DNA of 64,000 nucleotides from Nostocoides sp. HKS02 (lineage in GTDB: Bacteria; Actinomycetota; Actinomycetes; Actinomycetales; Dermatophilaceae): assembly GCF_009707485.1 (NCBI RefSeq), contig NZ_CP046121.1:806001-870000 (forward strand), given 5' to 3'. The stretch's first letter is position 1. Each line of letters starts with the position of its first letter. Position numbers and translations under genes: made by a program. Shown here piece by piece: positions 25,473 to 34,841 of this stretch. The notes under the pieces are model-generated. The model had not been told where the DNA came from. It ran no database searches and saw only the letters and a program-made list of their open reading frames with translations.

Positions 25473-26975
25473 TCAGGCAGGCGAGGCCGCCGGCTGGGCC
25501 CGACCGGTGGGACCACCCGATCCCTCGTCGCCGTCCGCCGTGAGCGGTTGCGCGATGCTCTCCAGGGACTGGCCCTCGGCGCGGACCCCGAGGAACGCCT
25601 CGACCAGGCCGCCCGCGACCATGAGGGCCGCACCGAGGTAGTACCCGCCCGCGATCCCGGTGATGTCCTTGGACTTCGACGCGCCGTCGATCAGGGCCCC
25701 GAAGAGCAAGGGGCCGCTGATGCCGCCGGCGGCGGTGCCGATGGCGTAGAAGAAGGCGATGCACAGGGCGCGGGTCTCGAGCGGGAAGACTTCGCTGGCC
25801 GTGAGGTATGCCGCGCTCGCACCGGCCGAGGCGAAGAAGAAGATCACGACCCCGAACAGGGTCAGCGTCGTCGCGTTGAGGGTGCCGAGCATCAGACCCG
25901 CGATGCCCAGGAGCACTCCGGACAGCACATAGGTGCCGGTGATCATCTTGACCCGGCCGACCGTGTCGAAGAGTCGGCTCAGCAGCAGGGCGCCGAGGAA
26001 GTTGCTCACGGCGAAGACCGCGATGTACCAGCCGGTCTGCTTCACGCCGAAGAACGTCGTCAGGGTGTCGCCGTAGGTGAAGAAGAACGCGTTGTAGAGG
26101 AACGCCTGGCCGACGAAGAGCGAGAAGCACAGGACGGTCCGCTTGGGGTAGAGGGTGAACACGGTGCGGGCGATCTCGGGGATGGAGATGGTGCGCCGCT
26201 GCCGGATCGTGATCGGCTCGTCGGTGACGTCGGGCAGGTCAGCGCCGACCTCGGACTGCACCGTCTTCTCGATGTCGCGCACGATGCTGTCGCCCTCGTC
26301 CTCACGGCCGTGGATGAACAGCCAGCGCGGGCTCTCGGGGACGTGGCGGCGCACCACGAGGATGCCGACGGCCAGGATCGCGCCGAGGCCGAAGGCAAGC
26401 CGCCAGCCGATCGACGGGTCGATCAGGGTGGGGTCGAGCAGCGGGATGGTGAGGAGGGAGCCGGCAGCCGCGCCGATCCAGAACGAGCCGTTGATCGCGA
26501 TGTCCACCCGTCCGCGGAACTTCTTGGGGATGAGCTCGTCGATCGCCGAGTTGATCGCGGCATACTCTCCGCCGATCCCCATCCCGGTGAGGAAGCGCGC
26601 CACGAAGTACCACAGCGGGTTGGGCGCGAACGCCGTGAGCACCGTGGCCACGGTGTAGACGCCCAATGTGATGAGGAAGAGCTTCTTGCGCCCGAACTTG
26701 TCGGTCAGCTGCCCGAAGCCCAGCGCGCCGAGGCAGGCGCCAGCGACGTAGACGGCTCCCGCGAGCCCGATGTCGAAGCTGCTCATGCCCAAGCCCGTGC
26801 TCGCAGGCTTGAGCGCGTCGGACATCGAGCCCACGATGGTGACCTCGAGCCCGTCGAGGATCCAGACCGTGCCGAGCCCGATGACGACCATCCAGTGCCA
26901 GCGTGCCCAAGGCAGCCGGTCGAGCCGGGCAGGGATGTCTGTGGTGATGCGGCCGGTTTCGACGTTTGACGCCAC
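25473..26975 (-). CDS. MFS transporter (sugar/metabolite:H+ symporter type)
   Basis: A 500-residue major facilitator with twelve predicted membrane helices. Motifs include DGLEVTIVG in helix 1, the loop 2-3 signature GQLTDKFGRKK (about residues 96-106), R-F-x-x-G-M-G-I-G-G-E-Y in helix 4 and PESPRWL before the central loop (about 218). This combination is typical of metabolite:H+ symporters for organic acids or sugars, but the substrate cannot be predicted. The long cytosolic loop (about 220-275) is acidic. The GTG at 26975 has GAGGAGG seven bases upstream. Confidence 0.9.
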   Translation of the reverse strand: MASNVETGRITTDIPARLDRLPWARWHWMVVIGLGTVWILDGLEVTIVGSMSDALKPASTGLGMSSFDIGLAGAVYVAGACLGALGFGQLTDKFGRKKLFLITLGVYTVATVLTAFAPNPLWYFVARFLTGMGIGGEYAAINSAIDELIPKKFRGRVDIAINGSFWIGAAAGSLLTIPLLDPTLIDPSIGWRLAFGLGAILAVGILVVRRHVPESPRWLFIHGREDEGDSIVRDIEKTVQSEVGADLPDVTDEPITIRQRRTISIPEIARTVFTLYPKRTVLCFSLFVGQAFLYNAFFFTYGDTLTTFFGVKQTGWYIAVFAVSNFLGALLLSRLFDTVGRVKMITGTYVLSGVLLGIAGLMLGTLNATTLTLFGVVIFFFASAGASAAYLTASEVFPLETRALCIAFFYAIGTAAGGISGPLLFGALIDGASKSKDITGIAGGYYLGAALMVAGGLVEAFLGVRAEGQSLESIAQPLTADGDEGSGGPTGRAQPAASPA

Positions 26976-27075
26976 GGCTAGGCCTCCTCGGTGAGCTGTC
27001 CGCGCGGCTCAGGGGGGCGCCGACGCTGGGATTTCAGGCTAGGGCGAAACCGGACATCTCGCGCGTTGAAGCAGG

Positions 27076-27897
27076 TCAGAGGCCTGCACGGGGCCGTTCG
27101 CAGACGAAGATCGCCGTCCCTGGGAACAGCTCGCCACGCAGCGGCGACCAACCGCCCCAGGCCTCGCGGTTGCGCTCCGGCCACTCGAGCTCGACGAGGT
27201 CGACCAGCACGAGCCCGGCTGCCACCACCTCGCGGACCCGGTCGCCCATCGTGCGGTGGTGCTCGACATAGGTCGCCTCACCGTCGGCGTCCGCCTCGAC
27301 GTACGGGGTGCGGTCGAAGTAGGACTGGCGCACGGTGAGCCCCTCAGGGCCGGGGTCGTCGGCGAAGGCCCATCGGAAGGGGTGCGTCGTCGAGAACACG
27401 AACCGTCCGCCCGGCCGCAGCACGCGCGCGACCTCGCGCATCAGGGCCGCGCTGTCCGCGACGAACGGCACCGCGCCGTATGCCGTGAACGTCAGGTCGA
27501 ACGTCGCGTCACCGAAGGGCAGGGCGACGGCGTCGCACTGGGCGAACGGGACCGCCTTGGCCGGGGGAGTGACGGTGCGGTTGAGGGTGACCCCCTGGCG
27601 CACCATGCCCGCGGACAGGTCGGTAGCCACCACCTGCCCGCCGCGGCCGGCGACCCAGCGGGCGCACTGGCCCGCGCCCGCGCCGATCTCGAGGACCCGC
27701 TTCCCGAAGACCTCGCCGAGCAGGCCCAGCTCGGCCTCCCTCCACCCCTCGGGTCCCCAGACGAACTCGGAGTCGCCGAGGAAGGATCCGTGCTCGGCGT
27801 AGTAGGCCCCGGCCTCGGCATCCCACCACGAGCGGTTGGCCGCCGCCGTCTCCTCGGGCCCCGCCGTGCGACGGCTGACCTGCCCCGATGCACTCAT
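27076..27897 (-). CDS. Class I SAM-dependent methyltransferase
   Basis: A 273-residue methyltransferase with SAM motif I VLEIGAGAGQCARWVA (about 68-83), motif II VVATDLSAGMV, and DLTFTAYGAVPFV with LRPGGRFVFSTTHPF for motifs III-IV. The pattern fits small-molecule methyltransferases such as those acting on glycolipids or quinones. The substrate is unknown. The ATG at 27897 follows GAGGGG. It is divergent from rpsA, whose promoter lies in the 172-base gap. Confidence 0.87.
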   Translation of the reverse strand: MSASGQVSRRTAGPEETAAANRSWWDAEAGAYYAEHGSFLGDSEFVWGPEGWREAELGLLGEVFGKRVLEIGAGAGQCARWVAGRGGQVVATDLSAGMVRQGVTLNRTVTPPAKAVPFAQCDAVALPFGDATFDLTFTAYGAVPFVADSAALMREVARVLRPGGRFVFSTTHPFRWAFADDPGPEGLTVRQSYFDRTPYVEADADGEATYVEHHRTMGDRVREVVAAGLVLVDLVELEWPERNREAWGGWSPLRGELFPGTAIFVCERPRAGL

Positions 27898-27949
27898 CGC
27901 CCCCTCACCCGCCCACTCACCCTCCACGTACCGGCATACCTCTCGTGTT

Positions 27950-27979
27950 TTGACCGTGCGCGGACACGCTCGGTAGGGT
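27950..27979 (+). promoter_or_regulatory. Sigma-70-type promoter of rpsA
   Basis: TTGACC (27950-27955), an 18-bp spacer and TAGGGT (27974-27979). This is the best-matched housekeeping promoter in the window, as expected for a ribosomal protein gene. The 5' leader would be about 85 bases and ends in a GGAG-type ribosome site before the ATG at 28070. Confidence 0.75.
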
Positions 27980-28069
27980 GGACGAGCACATCCGTGTGCG
28001 TGCACTGCCCTGCGCGCTCCGCGTGCGCACCACCCAACCATTCATGTCCACCATCGGAGTTCCTACTAC

Positions 28070-29584
28070 ATGACTGCCAGCACGGTCGAAAAGACCGCCC
28101 CTCAGGTTGCCATCAACGACATCGGCACCGAGGAAGAGCTGCTCGCCGCTATCGACGCGACGATCAAAGACTTCAATGACGGCGACATCGTCGAAGGTGT
28201 CATCGTCAAGGTCGACCGGGACGAGGTCCTGCTCGACATCGGCTACAAGACCGAGGGTGTCATCCCCTCGCGCGAGCTGTCCATCAAGCACGATGTCGAC
28301 CCCTCTGAGGTCGTCAGCGTCGGCGACGAGGTCGAGGCCCTGGTCCTCCAGAAGGAGGACAAGGAAGGCCGCCTGATCCTGTCCAAGAAGCGTGCGCAGT
28401 ACGAGCGCGCCTGGGGCACGATCGAGAAGATCAAGGAAGAGGACGGCGTCGTCACCGGCACCGTCATCGAGGTCGTCAAGGGTGGACTCATCCTCGACAT
28501 CGGCCTGCGCGGCTTCCTGCCCGCCTCCCTCGTGGAGATGCGTCGCGTCCGCGACCTCCAGCCGTACGTCGGCAAGGAGATCGAGGCCAAGATCATCGAG
28601 CTCGACAAGAACCGCAACAACGTGGTCCTGTCGCGCCGCGCGTGGCTCGAGCAGACCCAGTCCGAGGTGCGCACCACGTTCCTCAAGGAGCTCCAGAAGG
28701 GGCAGGTCCGCTCCGGCGTCGTGTCCTCCATCGTCAACTTCGGTGCGTTCGTGGACCTCGGCGGCGTCGACGGTCTCGTCCACGTGTCCGAGCTGTCCTG
28801 GAAGCACATCGACCACCCGTCCGAGGTCGTCGAGGTCGGCCAGGAGGTCACCGTCGAGGTCCTCGACGTCGACATGGACCGCGAGCGCGTGTCCCTGTCG
28901 CTCAAGGCGACCCAGGAAGACCCGTGGCAGCACTTCGCTCGCACCCACGCGATCGGCCAGGTCGTCCCCGGTAAGGTCACCAAGCTCGTGCCGTTCGGTG
29001 CGTTCGTCCGCGTCGACGACGGCATCGAGGGCCTGGTCCACATCTCCGAGCTGGCCGAGCGCCACGTGGAGCTGCCGGAGCAGGTCGTTACCGTCGGTTC
29101 CGACATCTTCGTCAAGGTCATCGACATCGACCTCGAGCGTCGCCGGATCTCGCTGAGCCTCAAGCAGGCCAACGACGACAGCGCGCCCGTTGCCGAGTTC
29201 GACCCGACGCTCTACGGCATGGCCGCGGAGTACGACGAGGCCGGCAACTACAAGTACCCCGAGGGCTTCGACCCCGAGACCAACGAATGGCTCGAGGGCT
29301 ACGAGACCCAGCGTGAGAAGTGGGAGAAGCAGTACGCCGAGGCCCACGCTCGCTGGGAGGCCCACAAGACCCAGGTCGAGGAGGCCACCAAGGCCGACGC
29401 CGAGGCTGCCGCCAACGCGGGCGTCTCGACGTCCTACTCCTCCGACTCGAGCAGCAGCTCGAGCGCGGACTCCGGCAGTGGCAGTGGCAGCGAGTCCAGC
29501 CGCCCCGCCACCCCGGCTTCCGAGGGCACCCTCGCCTCTGACGAGGCGCTCGCCGCGCTGCGCGAGAAGCTCACCGGCAACTGA
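28070..29584 (+). CDS. rpsA: 30S ribosomal protein S1
   Basis: A 504-residue protein with four S1 (OB-fold) RNA-binding domains, starting near residues 40, 125, 212 and 297. The best are GDIVEGVIVKVDRDEVLLDI, then GQVRSGVVSSIVNFGAFVDL and GQVVPGKVTKLVPFGAFVRV, each closing with a RISLSLK-type strand. The tail (about 435-500) is Ser/Ala/Asp-rich and disordered (SSDSSSSSSADSGSGSGS), as in other actinobacterial S1 proteins, which have four rather than six S1 domains. It helps mRNA bind the 30S subunit. A strong promoter precedes it and tandem hairpins follow it. Confidence 0.97.
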   Translation: MTASTVEKTAPQVAINDIGTEEELLAAIDATIKDFNDGDIVEGVIVKVDRDEVLLDIGYKTEGVIPSRELSIKHDVDPSEVVSVGDEVEALVLQKEDKEGRLILSKKRAQYERAWGTIEKIKEEDGVVTGTVIEVVKGGLILDIGLRGFLPASLVEMRRVRDLQPYVGKEIEAKIIELDKNRNNVVLSRRAWLEQTQSEVRTTFLKELQKGQVRSGVVSSIVNFGAFVDLGGVDGLVHVSELSWKHIDHPSEVVEVGQEVTVEVLDVDMDRERVSLSLKATQEDPWQHFARTHAIGQVVPGKVTKLVPFGAFVRVDDGIEGLVHISELAERHVELPEQVVTVGSDIFVKVIDIDLERRRISLSLKQANDDSAPVAEFDPTLYGMAAEYDEAGNYKYPEGFDPETNEWLEGYETQREKWEKQYAEAHARWEAHKTQVEEATKADAEAAANAGVSTSYSSDSSSSSSADSGSGSGSESSRPATPASEGTLASDEALAALREKLTGN

Positions 29585-29591
29585 GCCCGAC

Positions 29592-29621
29592 GTCACGGCA
29601 TACCCCGCGGTATGCCGTGAC
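29592..29621 (+). terminator. First rpsA terminator hairpin
   Basis: A perfect 13-bp stem, GTCACGGCATACC (29592-29604) with GGTATGCCGTGAC (29609-29621), around a CCGC loop. Each arm contains one copy of the octamer CGGCATAC that recurs across the window. Confidence 0.8.
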
Positions 29622-29630
29622 CACGGCTTC

Positions 29631-29666
29631 GAGAGGCCCGGTCCCCCGAACGGGGCCGGGCCTCTC
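29631..29666 (+). terminator. Second rpsA terminator hairpin
   Basis: GAGAGGCCCGG (29631-29641) pairs with CCGGGCCTCTC (29656-29666), extended inward by CCCC/GGGG after a mismatch. It lies in tandem with the preceding hairpin, 46-82 bases after the rpsA stop. Confidence 0.75.
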
Positions 29667-29684
29667 GGCCGTCCCGGGCGGGCG

Positions 29685-29690
29685 TAGCGT
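29685..29690 (+). promoter_or_regulatory. Leaderless-type -10 element of the F420-class gene
   Basis: TAGCGT seven bases upstream of the ATG at 29698, with no ribosome site between. It is 18 bases after the second rpsA terminator, which confirms independent transcription. Confidence 0.5.
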
Positions 29691-29697
29691 GCCCCTC

Positions 29698-30162
29698 ATG
29701 GCACGCACCATCGCGACGAACACCCCGGTCGACCTGGACGGCCTGCTCGACTTCGTCCGGCCCCGACACCAGATGCTGCTCATCACGACCCGCGGCGACG
29801 GGCGCCCTCAGGCGTCGCCGGTGACCGGTGGGGTGGACGACAGTGGCCGGATCGTCATCTCCAGCTATCGCGAGCGGGCCAAGACCACCAACGCCCGCCG
29901 GCGCCCCGAGGTGAGCGTCGTCGTGCTGTCGGACGACTTCGGTGGCGCGTGGGTCCAGGTCGACGGCGAGTGCGAGGTGCTCGACGCCCCCGACTCCGTC
30001 GAGCCGCTGGTCGAGTACTTCCGGAACATCGCCGGCGAGCACTCCGACTGGGCGGAGTACCGACAGGCCATGGTCGACCAGGACAAGTCGATCCTGCGGA
30101 TCACCCCGACGCGGTGGGGGCCGGTCGCCACCGGCGGGTTCCCTGCCCGGCTGGCTGACTGA
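29698..30162 (+). CDS. PPOX-class F420-dependent oxidoreductase
   Basis: A 154-residue split-beta-barrel protein of the pyridoxamine-phosphate-oxidase-like F420 family. Supporting stretches are LLITTRGDGRPQASPVTGG (about 25-45), IVISSYRERAKTTNARRRPE and WVQVDGECEVLD. The R-x-K-T-x-N region contributes to cofactor phosphate binding in the family. It probably reduces an unknown substrate with deazaflavin F420. The ATG at 29698 was chosen because it lies seven bases after a leaderless -10; longer in-frame starts overlap the rpsA terminator. Confidence 0.87.
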   Translation: MARTIATNTPVDLDGLLDFVRPRHQMLLITTRGDGRPQASPVTGGVDDSGRIVISSYRERAKTTNARRRPEVSVVVLSDDFGGAWVQVDGECEVLDAPDSVEPLVEYFRNIAGEHSDWAEYRQAMVDQDKSILRITPTRWGPVATGGFPARLAD

Positions 30163-30196
30163 GCCAACTGAGATCCCGCGGGACGCCCGCCGCCGG

Positions 30197-30202
30197 TAGG
30201 GT
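30197..30202 (+). promoter_or_regulatory. Leaderless-type -10 element of coaE
   Basis: TAGGGT seven bases upstream of the ATG at 30210. It sits in the 47-base gap after the F420-class gene. Confidence 0.55.
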
Positions 30203-30209
30203 GGGGCAC

Positions 30210-31403
30210 ATGTTGCGCGTGGGCCTCTCCGGAGGCATCGGGTCGGGCAAATCCACTGTCGCACAACGGCTTTCCGAGTTGGGCGCCACGGTCATCGATG
30301 CCGACCAGCTCGCACGGGAGGCCGTGGGCCCCGGAAGCGAGGGGCTGGCCGCCATCGCGGTCCGGTTCGGCGACGACGTCCTCGATGACACCGGCGCGCT
30401 CAACCGGTCGGCGCTGGGTGAGCTCGTCTTTGCCGACCCGCAGGCGCGGCGCGACCTCGAGGCGATCACCCATCCGCTGATCGCACGGCGCACGCGCGAG
30501 CTCATCGCCGCCGTGGCGCCCGATGCGATCGTCGTCCACGACGTCCCGTTGTTGGTGGAGAAGGCGATGGGCTCCGCCTACCACCTGGTCATCATCGTCG
30601 GCGCTGACGAGGAGACCCGCGTCAAGCGGCTCATGCACTCCCGTGGCATGACCGAGGCCGACGTGCGCAGTCGCATCGCGGCCCAGGCCAGCGACGAACA
30701 ACGCCGTGAGGCTGCCGATGTCTGGCTGGACAACGACGGCCCCCGCGACGACCTGCTGGCCGCCCTCGACGAGCTGTGGCACGAGCGGCTCGTGCCCTTC
30801 GAGCACAACGTGCGGCACGGCATACGGTCCCACCGACCCGAGGGGCTGGCCCTGCACCCGACCGACCCGACCTGGCCGCAGCAGGCGCAGCGGATGCTGG
30901 CCCGACTCCGCGCGGCGTGGGGCGAGGAGCTGGTGAGTGCCGACCACATCGGGAGCACTGCGGTGCCAGGCCTGGTCGCCAAGGATGTCCTCGACCTCCA
31001 GCTCGGAGTCCGGAGCCTCGACGACGCGGATGGCGAGGATGTGCGAGCCCGACTGGATGCCGCGGGCTTTCCGCGGGCCGCGGGTGTCTACGCGGACTTC
31101 GACCGGGGGTCCGACGGAACGTGGCCCAAGCGCATGCACGGCAACGCCGACCCGGCGCGGGTGGCGCACATCCACATCCGCGAGGCGGGCAGCGCGGGGT
31201 GGCGCTGGGCGCTGATGTTCCGCGACTGGATGCGCGCCGACCCGCAGGCCCGTCTCGAGTACGCGGCGGAGAAGGCACGGATCGCGGCGTCCGGAGTCAC
31301 CGCCACGGAGTACGCCGAGGCCAAGGAGCCGTGGTTCGACGCCGTCCACGAGCGCGCCGAGGCGTGGGCGCGCGAGACCGGTTGGGAGCCGCAGGGTGGC
31401 TGA
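30210..31403 (+). CDS. coaE: Dephospho-CoA kinase fused to a GrpB/UPF0157 domain
   Basis: A 397-residue fusion. Residues 1-195 are dephospho-CoA kinase: P-loop GLSGGIGSGKST (about 5-16), DADQLAREAV, and the lid region KRLMHSRGMTEADVRSRIAAQ. The enzyme phosphorylates dephospho-CoA to CoA, the last step of CoA synthesis. Residues about 220-390 form a GrpB (UPF0157) nucleotidyltransferase-fold domain: HPTDPTWPQQAQRML, HIGSTAVPGLVAKDVLDL, HIHIREAG. This architecture is known in mycobacterial CoaE, where the C-terminal domain aids folding or regulation. The ATG at 30210 follows a leaderless -10. Confidence 0.95.
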   Translation: MLRVGLSGGIGSGKSTVAQRLSELGATVIDADQLAREAVGPGSEGLAAIAVRFGDDVLDDTGALNRSALGELVFADPQARRDLEAITHPLIARRTRELIAAVAPDAIVVHDVPLLVEKAMGSAYHLVIIVGADEETRVKRLMHSRGMTEADVRSRIAAQASDEQRREAADVWLDNDGPRDDLLAALDELWHERLVPFEHNVRHGIRSHRPEGLALHPTDPTWPQQAQRMLARLRAAWGEELVSADHIGSTAVPGLVAKDVLDLQLGVRSLDDADGEDVRARLDAAGFPRAAGVYADFDRGSDGTWPKRMHGNADPARVAHIHIREAGSAGWRWALMFRDWMRADPQARLEYAAEKARIAASGVTATEYAEAKEPWFDAVHERAEAWARETGWEPQGG

Positions 31404-31791
31404 CGACCACCGGGCAACCGACGCACGCGGCCCCCGCAGCGTCTACGGCGTGGGGGAGGAGCCGGACCCACGGTTCTCCCTGGCCAACGAGCGCACCGCT
31501 CTCGCCTGGATGCGCACGGCTCTGGCCCTGGTCGGTGGCGGTGTCGCCATCGTGTCCCTGTCCGGGCTGGCCACGCTGCCGCGCTGGGCCGCCCTGGTGG
31601 GTGCCGGCGCCTGCGTCGGTGGAGGCGCACTGGCGTTGCGCGCGGTGACGGCCTGGGCAGGCGTCGAGCGCGCCCTGCGGCTGCGTCAGCCACTCCCGGC
31701 CCCCAGGGCGCTGCCGTTGCTCGCCGCGGGGGTCGTCCTGCTCGCCATGCTCACCCTCGTGCTCGCGTTCGTGGAGGTCGCGCGCCGGTGA
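31396..31791 (+). CDS. DUF202 family membrane protein
   Basis: A 131-residue protein with the DUF202 signature (PRFSLANERTALAWMRTALA, about residues 26-45) and three membrane helices (about 40-58, 65-83, 105-127). The GTG at 31396 overlaps the end of coaE. Its stop overlaps the next gene's GTG (GTGA). The two consecutive DUF202 proteins probably form a hetero-oligomer; the function of the family is unknown. Confidence 0.85.
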   Translation: MADDHRATDARGPRSVYGVGEEPDPRFSLANERTALAWMRTALALVGGGVAIVSLSGLATLPRWAALVGAGACVGGGALALRAVTAWAGVERALRLRQPLPAPRALPLLAAGVVLLAMLTLVLAFVEVARR

Positions 31792-32111
31792 GCCCGATCC
31801 GGGGGCGTTCGGCCCTGCAGCCGGAGCGCACCTCGCTCGCCTGGCAACGCACGGCGATCACGGCCCTGGTCATCCTGTTCCCGATGGTGCTGCTCAGCCT
31901 GCGGATCGGCCAGCCCGTCCTCGCGGCCGTCGGCGCCCTGGCCGCTCTCGCATCGACCGCCGTGGTCGGGTCGGTCCTGCGGCGGGTCGCGCAGCTCGAC
32001 GACGACGAGCGCAGGTACTCGCCGTACCCACCCATGGCGCGCGTCGCGGCGGTGACGGTGCTCGCCGGGCTCGGGGGCGCGGGCGTGGGGTTGGTGGTCT
32101 TCCTCCGCTGA
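31788..32111 (+). CDS. DUF202 family membrane protein, second
   Basis: A 107-residue DUF202 protein: signature [20 protein letters not shown] (about residues 10-29) and three membrane helices. A cytosolic loop [16 protein letters not shown] lies before the last one. It overlaps the previous DUF202 gene by four bases (GTGA). Tandem, divergent DUF202 pairs are common in actinobacteria. Confidence 0.85.
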   Translation: MSPIRGRSALQPERTSLAWQRTAITALVILFPMVLLSLRIGQPVLAAVGALAALASTAVVGSVLRRVAQLDDDERRYSPYPPMARVAAVTVLAGLGGAGVGLVVFLR

Positions 32112-32175
32112 CACCCGTGGTGGTGTGCCGGGCGGGTGCCGTATGCCGCGTGGTGGTGTTGTCGGTGCCGAGGCA

Positions 32176-32181
32176 TACGGT
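32176..32181 (+). promoter_or_regulatory. Leaderless-type -10 element of uvrB
   Basis: TACGGT six bases upstream of the ATG at 32188, with no ribosome site. Confidence 0.5.
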
Positions 32182-32187
32182 GGTGCC

Positions 32188-34296
32188 ATGCGTCCCACGA
32201 CCGACCTGCAGCGCACGGTGGCCCCGTTCGAGGTCGTCTCCGAGTTCACGCCAGCCGGCGACCAGCCGGGGGCCATCGCCGACCTGACGACCCGCATCAG
32301 GGCGGGGGAGAAGAACACCGTGCTGCTCGGTGCCACGGGCACCGGCAAGTCCGCGACCACAGCGTGGCTGATCGAGCAGGTGCAGCGGCCGACGCTCGTG
32401 ATGGCGCCCAACAAGACCTTGGCCGCCCAGCTCGCCAACGAGTTCCGCGAGCTGCTGCCGCACAACGCGGTCGAGTACTTCGTCTCGTACTACGACTACT
32501 ACCAGCCCGAGGCCTACATCCCCCAGACAGACACCTACATCGAGAAGGACTCGTCCATCAACGACGAGGTGGAGCGGTTGCGCCACAGCGCCACCAACTC
32601 CCTGCTCACCCGTCGCGACGTGATCGTGGTGGCGTCGGTGTCCTGCATCTATGGTCTCGGCACGCCGCAGGAGTACGTCGACCGGATGGCTCGACTGCGC
32701 GTCGGCATGGAGGTTGACCGGGACGAGCTGCTGCGCCGGTTCGTGCAGATGCAGTACACCCGCAACGACCTCGCCTTCACCCGCGGCACCTTCCGGGTCC
32801 GGGGCGACACCGTGGAGATCATCCCGGTCTACGAGGAGCTCGCGGTCCGCATCGAGTTCTTCGGTGACGAGATCGAGCGCATCTACACCCTCCACCCCCT
32901 CAGCGGCGAGATCATGCGCGAGGAGGAGGAGATGTACGTCTTCCCGGCGACCCACTACGTCGCCGGCCCCGAGCGCATGGAGCGCGCGATCCGGGGCATC
33001 GAGCTCGAGCTGGCCGACCAGCTCGCGACCTTCGAGAAGCAGGGCAAGCTCCTCGAGGCCCAGCGGCTGCGGATGCGCACCACCTACGACGTCGAGATGA
33101 TGCGCCAGGTCGGGTCGTGTTCGGGCATCGAGAACTACTCGATGCACATCGACGGCCGCGCCCGCGGCTCGGCGCCCAACACCCTGCTCGACTACTTCCC
33201 CGAGGACTTCCTGCTCGTCATCGACGAGTCCCACGTCACGGTGCCGCAGATCGGCGCGATGTACGAGGGCGACATGTCCCGCAAGCGCCAGCTCGTCGAC
33301 CACGGGTTCCGGCTGCCCTCGGCCATGGACAACCGCCCGCTGAGGTGGGAGGAGTTCCTCGACCGCATCGACCAGACCGTCTACCTCTCGGCCACGCCGG
33401 GTCCCTACGAGCTCGCCCAGAGCACCGGCATCGTGGAGCAGATCATCCGACCCACCGGGCTGATCGACCCCGAGGTCATCCTGAAGCCCACCAAGGGCCA
33501 GATCGACGACCTCCTGCACGAGATCGGCGAGCGCACGAAGAAGAACGAGCGCATCCTCGTCACCACCCTCACCAAGAAGATGGCCGAGGACCTCACCGAC
33601 TACCTGCTCGACAAGGGTGTCCGCGTTCGGTACCTGCACAGCGAGGTCGACACCCTGCGCCGCGTCGAGCTGCTGCGTGAGCTGCGCCTGGGCGAGTACG
33701 ACGTCCTCGTGGGCATCAACCTGCTCCGCGAGGGCCTCGACCTGCCCGAGGTGTCGCTGGTGAGCATCCTCGACGCCGACAAAGAGGGCTTCCTGCGCTC
33801 TGCCCGGTCCCTGATCCAGACGATCGGTCGCGCTGCGCGCAACGTCTCCGGCCAGGTGCACATGTATGCCGACTCGGTCACGCCCTCGATGCGTGAGGCC
33901 ATCGACGAGACCCAACGCCGCCGCGAGAAGCAGATCGCCTACAACCTCGCGGCGGGGGTCGATCCGCAGCCGCTGCGCAAGAAGATCGCCGACATCACCG
34001 ACCTGCTGCAGCGTGAGGACGCCGACACCGAGGCCCTGATGGGTTCCGGTCGCAGCCAGTCCCGCGGCAAGGGCGGGGGTCGCGGCGGCCGGGGCACGGT
34101 CCAGGCCGATGCCGCCGTCGCCACCGACCGGCTCCGCAGCATGCCGGCCAACGACCTCGCCAACCTCATCCAGGAGCTGTCGGCGCAGATGCACCAGGCG
34201 GCCACCGACCTCCACTTCGAGCTGGCTGCGCGGTTGCGCGACGAGATCGGTGACCTCAAGAAGGAGCTCCGCCAGATGTCGCAGGCGACCCAGTGA
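32188..34296 (+). CDS. uvrB: Excinuclease ABC subunit B
   Basis: A 702-residue DNA-damage recognition helicase of nucleotide excision repair. Motifs include the Q-tip [12 protein letters not shown], Walker [12 protein letters not shown], the DNA-clamping beta-hairpin [20 protein letters not shown], Walker B VIDESHVT, motif [11 protein letters not shown] and a C-terminal UVR domain ([20 protein letters not shown]) that contacts UvrC. A Gly/Arg/Lys-rich linker (about 625-645) precedes the UVR domain. uvrA and uvrC are also in this window but in separate units. The ATG at 32188 was chosen from the leaderless promoter; upstream in-frame sequence is not conserved. Confidence 0.97.
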   Translation: MRPTTDLQRTVAPFEVVSEFTPAGDQPGAIADLTTRIRAGEKNTVLLGATGTGKSATTAWLIEQVQRPTLVMAPNKTLAAQLANEFRELLPHNAVEYFVSYYDYYQPEAYIPQTDTYIEKDSSINDEVERLRHSATNSLLTRRDVIVVASVSCIYGLGTPQEYVDRMARLRVGMEVDRDELLRRFVQMQYTRNDLAFTRGTFRVRGDTVEIIPVYEELAVRIEFFGDEIERIYTLHPLSGEIMREEEEMYVFPATHYVAGPERMERAIRGIELELADQLATFEKQGKLLEAQRLRMRTTYDVEMMRQVGSCSGIENYSMHIDGRARGSAPNTLLDYFPEDFLLVIDESHVTVPQIGAMYEGDMSRKRQLVDHGFRLPSAMDNRPLRWEEFLDRIDQTVYLSATPGPYELAQSTGIVEQIIRPTGLIDPEVILKPTKGQIDDLLHEIGERTKKNERILVTTLTKKMAEDLTDYLLDKGVRVRYLHSEVDTLRRVELLRELRLGEYDVLVGINLLREGLDLPEVSLVSILDADKEGFLRSARSLIQTIGRAARNVSGQVHMYADSVTPSMREAIDETQRRREKQIAYNLAAGVDPQPLRKKIADITDLLQREDADTEALMGSGRSQSRGKGGGRGGRGTVQADAAVATDRLRSMPANDLANLIQELSAQMHQAATDLHFELAARLRDEIGDLKKELRQMSQATQ

Positions 34297-34315
34297 CCGG
34301 ACGCCGCGCCACCCC

Positions 34316-34660
34316 ATGACACCCGACGAGCTGCGCGCGTACTGTCTGGCCAAGCCCGGCGCCTGGGCCGACCAGCCGTGGGACGGCGATCACGTGGCCA
34401 AGGTCGGTGACAAGATCTTTGCCTTCCTGGGCGCAGAGACGGTGGGCCTCAAATGCGGCGCCACCCGCACCGAGGCCGACGAGTGGGTTCTGCAGTACCC
34501 CGACGACGCGTCGGTCATGGCCTACATCGGCCGGTCGGGCTGGAACACCCTGCGGTTGGACGGCGCCATCCCCGACGACGAGCTCCACGAGGCCATCGAC
34601 GCGTCCTACGAGACGGTGGTGGCCAAGCTGCCCAAGTCGCGGCGCCCGGCCGTGGGCTGA
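34316..34660 (+). CDS. MmcQ/YjbR family protein
   Basis: A 114-residue protein of the MmcQ/YjbR DNA-binding-like fold: MTPDELRAYCLAKPGAWADQ, then DGDHVAKVGDKIFAFL and WNTLRLDGAIPDDELHEAI near the end. The family has a CyaY-like fold and no established function. It starts 19 bases after uvrB and is probably co-transcribed with it. The Mn riboswitch of terC begins 50 bases after its stop. Confidence 0.85.
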   Translation: MTPDELRAYCLAKPGAWADQPWDGDHVAKVGDKIFAFLGAETVGLKCGATRTEADEWVLQYPDDASVMAYIGRSGWNTLRLDGAIPDDELHEAIDASYETVVAKLPKSRRPAVG

Positions 34661-34710
34661 GCGCCACCGATTTGGGGGTGCCCGGCGCATCTGAGAGACT
34701 GCTGAGGACC

Positions 34711-34841
34711 ATTCGGAGGGGAGTATCCCCAACGCGGTGTCCTCGTCATCACGGCCGACCGTCGCGCGCTGGAGCCAGCGTCGCGGCATACGACCCAGGG
34801 AACCGGTCCGCACCAGCACGGGGCGGGAGAGACCTCCGGCC
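34711..34841 (+). ncRNA. yybP-ykoY (manganese) riboswitch upstream of terC
   Basis: The conserved elements of the yybP-ykoY motif are present in order. The P1 arm CGGAGG is at 34714-34719, followed at once by GGGGAGTA (L1, 34718-34725 overlapping the arm). CTCGTCATCACGG (34742-34754) is the L3 region. AGACC then leads into the closing P1 arm CCTCCG at 34833-34838. A small hairpin (CACCTTGGTG) and a GGAAGG ribosome site follow before the terC ATG at 34872. The class senses Mn2+ and switches on Mn exporters of the TerC/MntP type, which is exactly the downstream gene. An inserted arm carries one CGGCATAC octamer. Confidence 0.87.
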
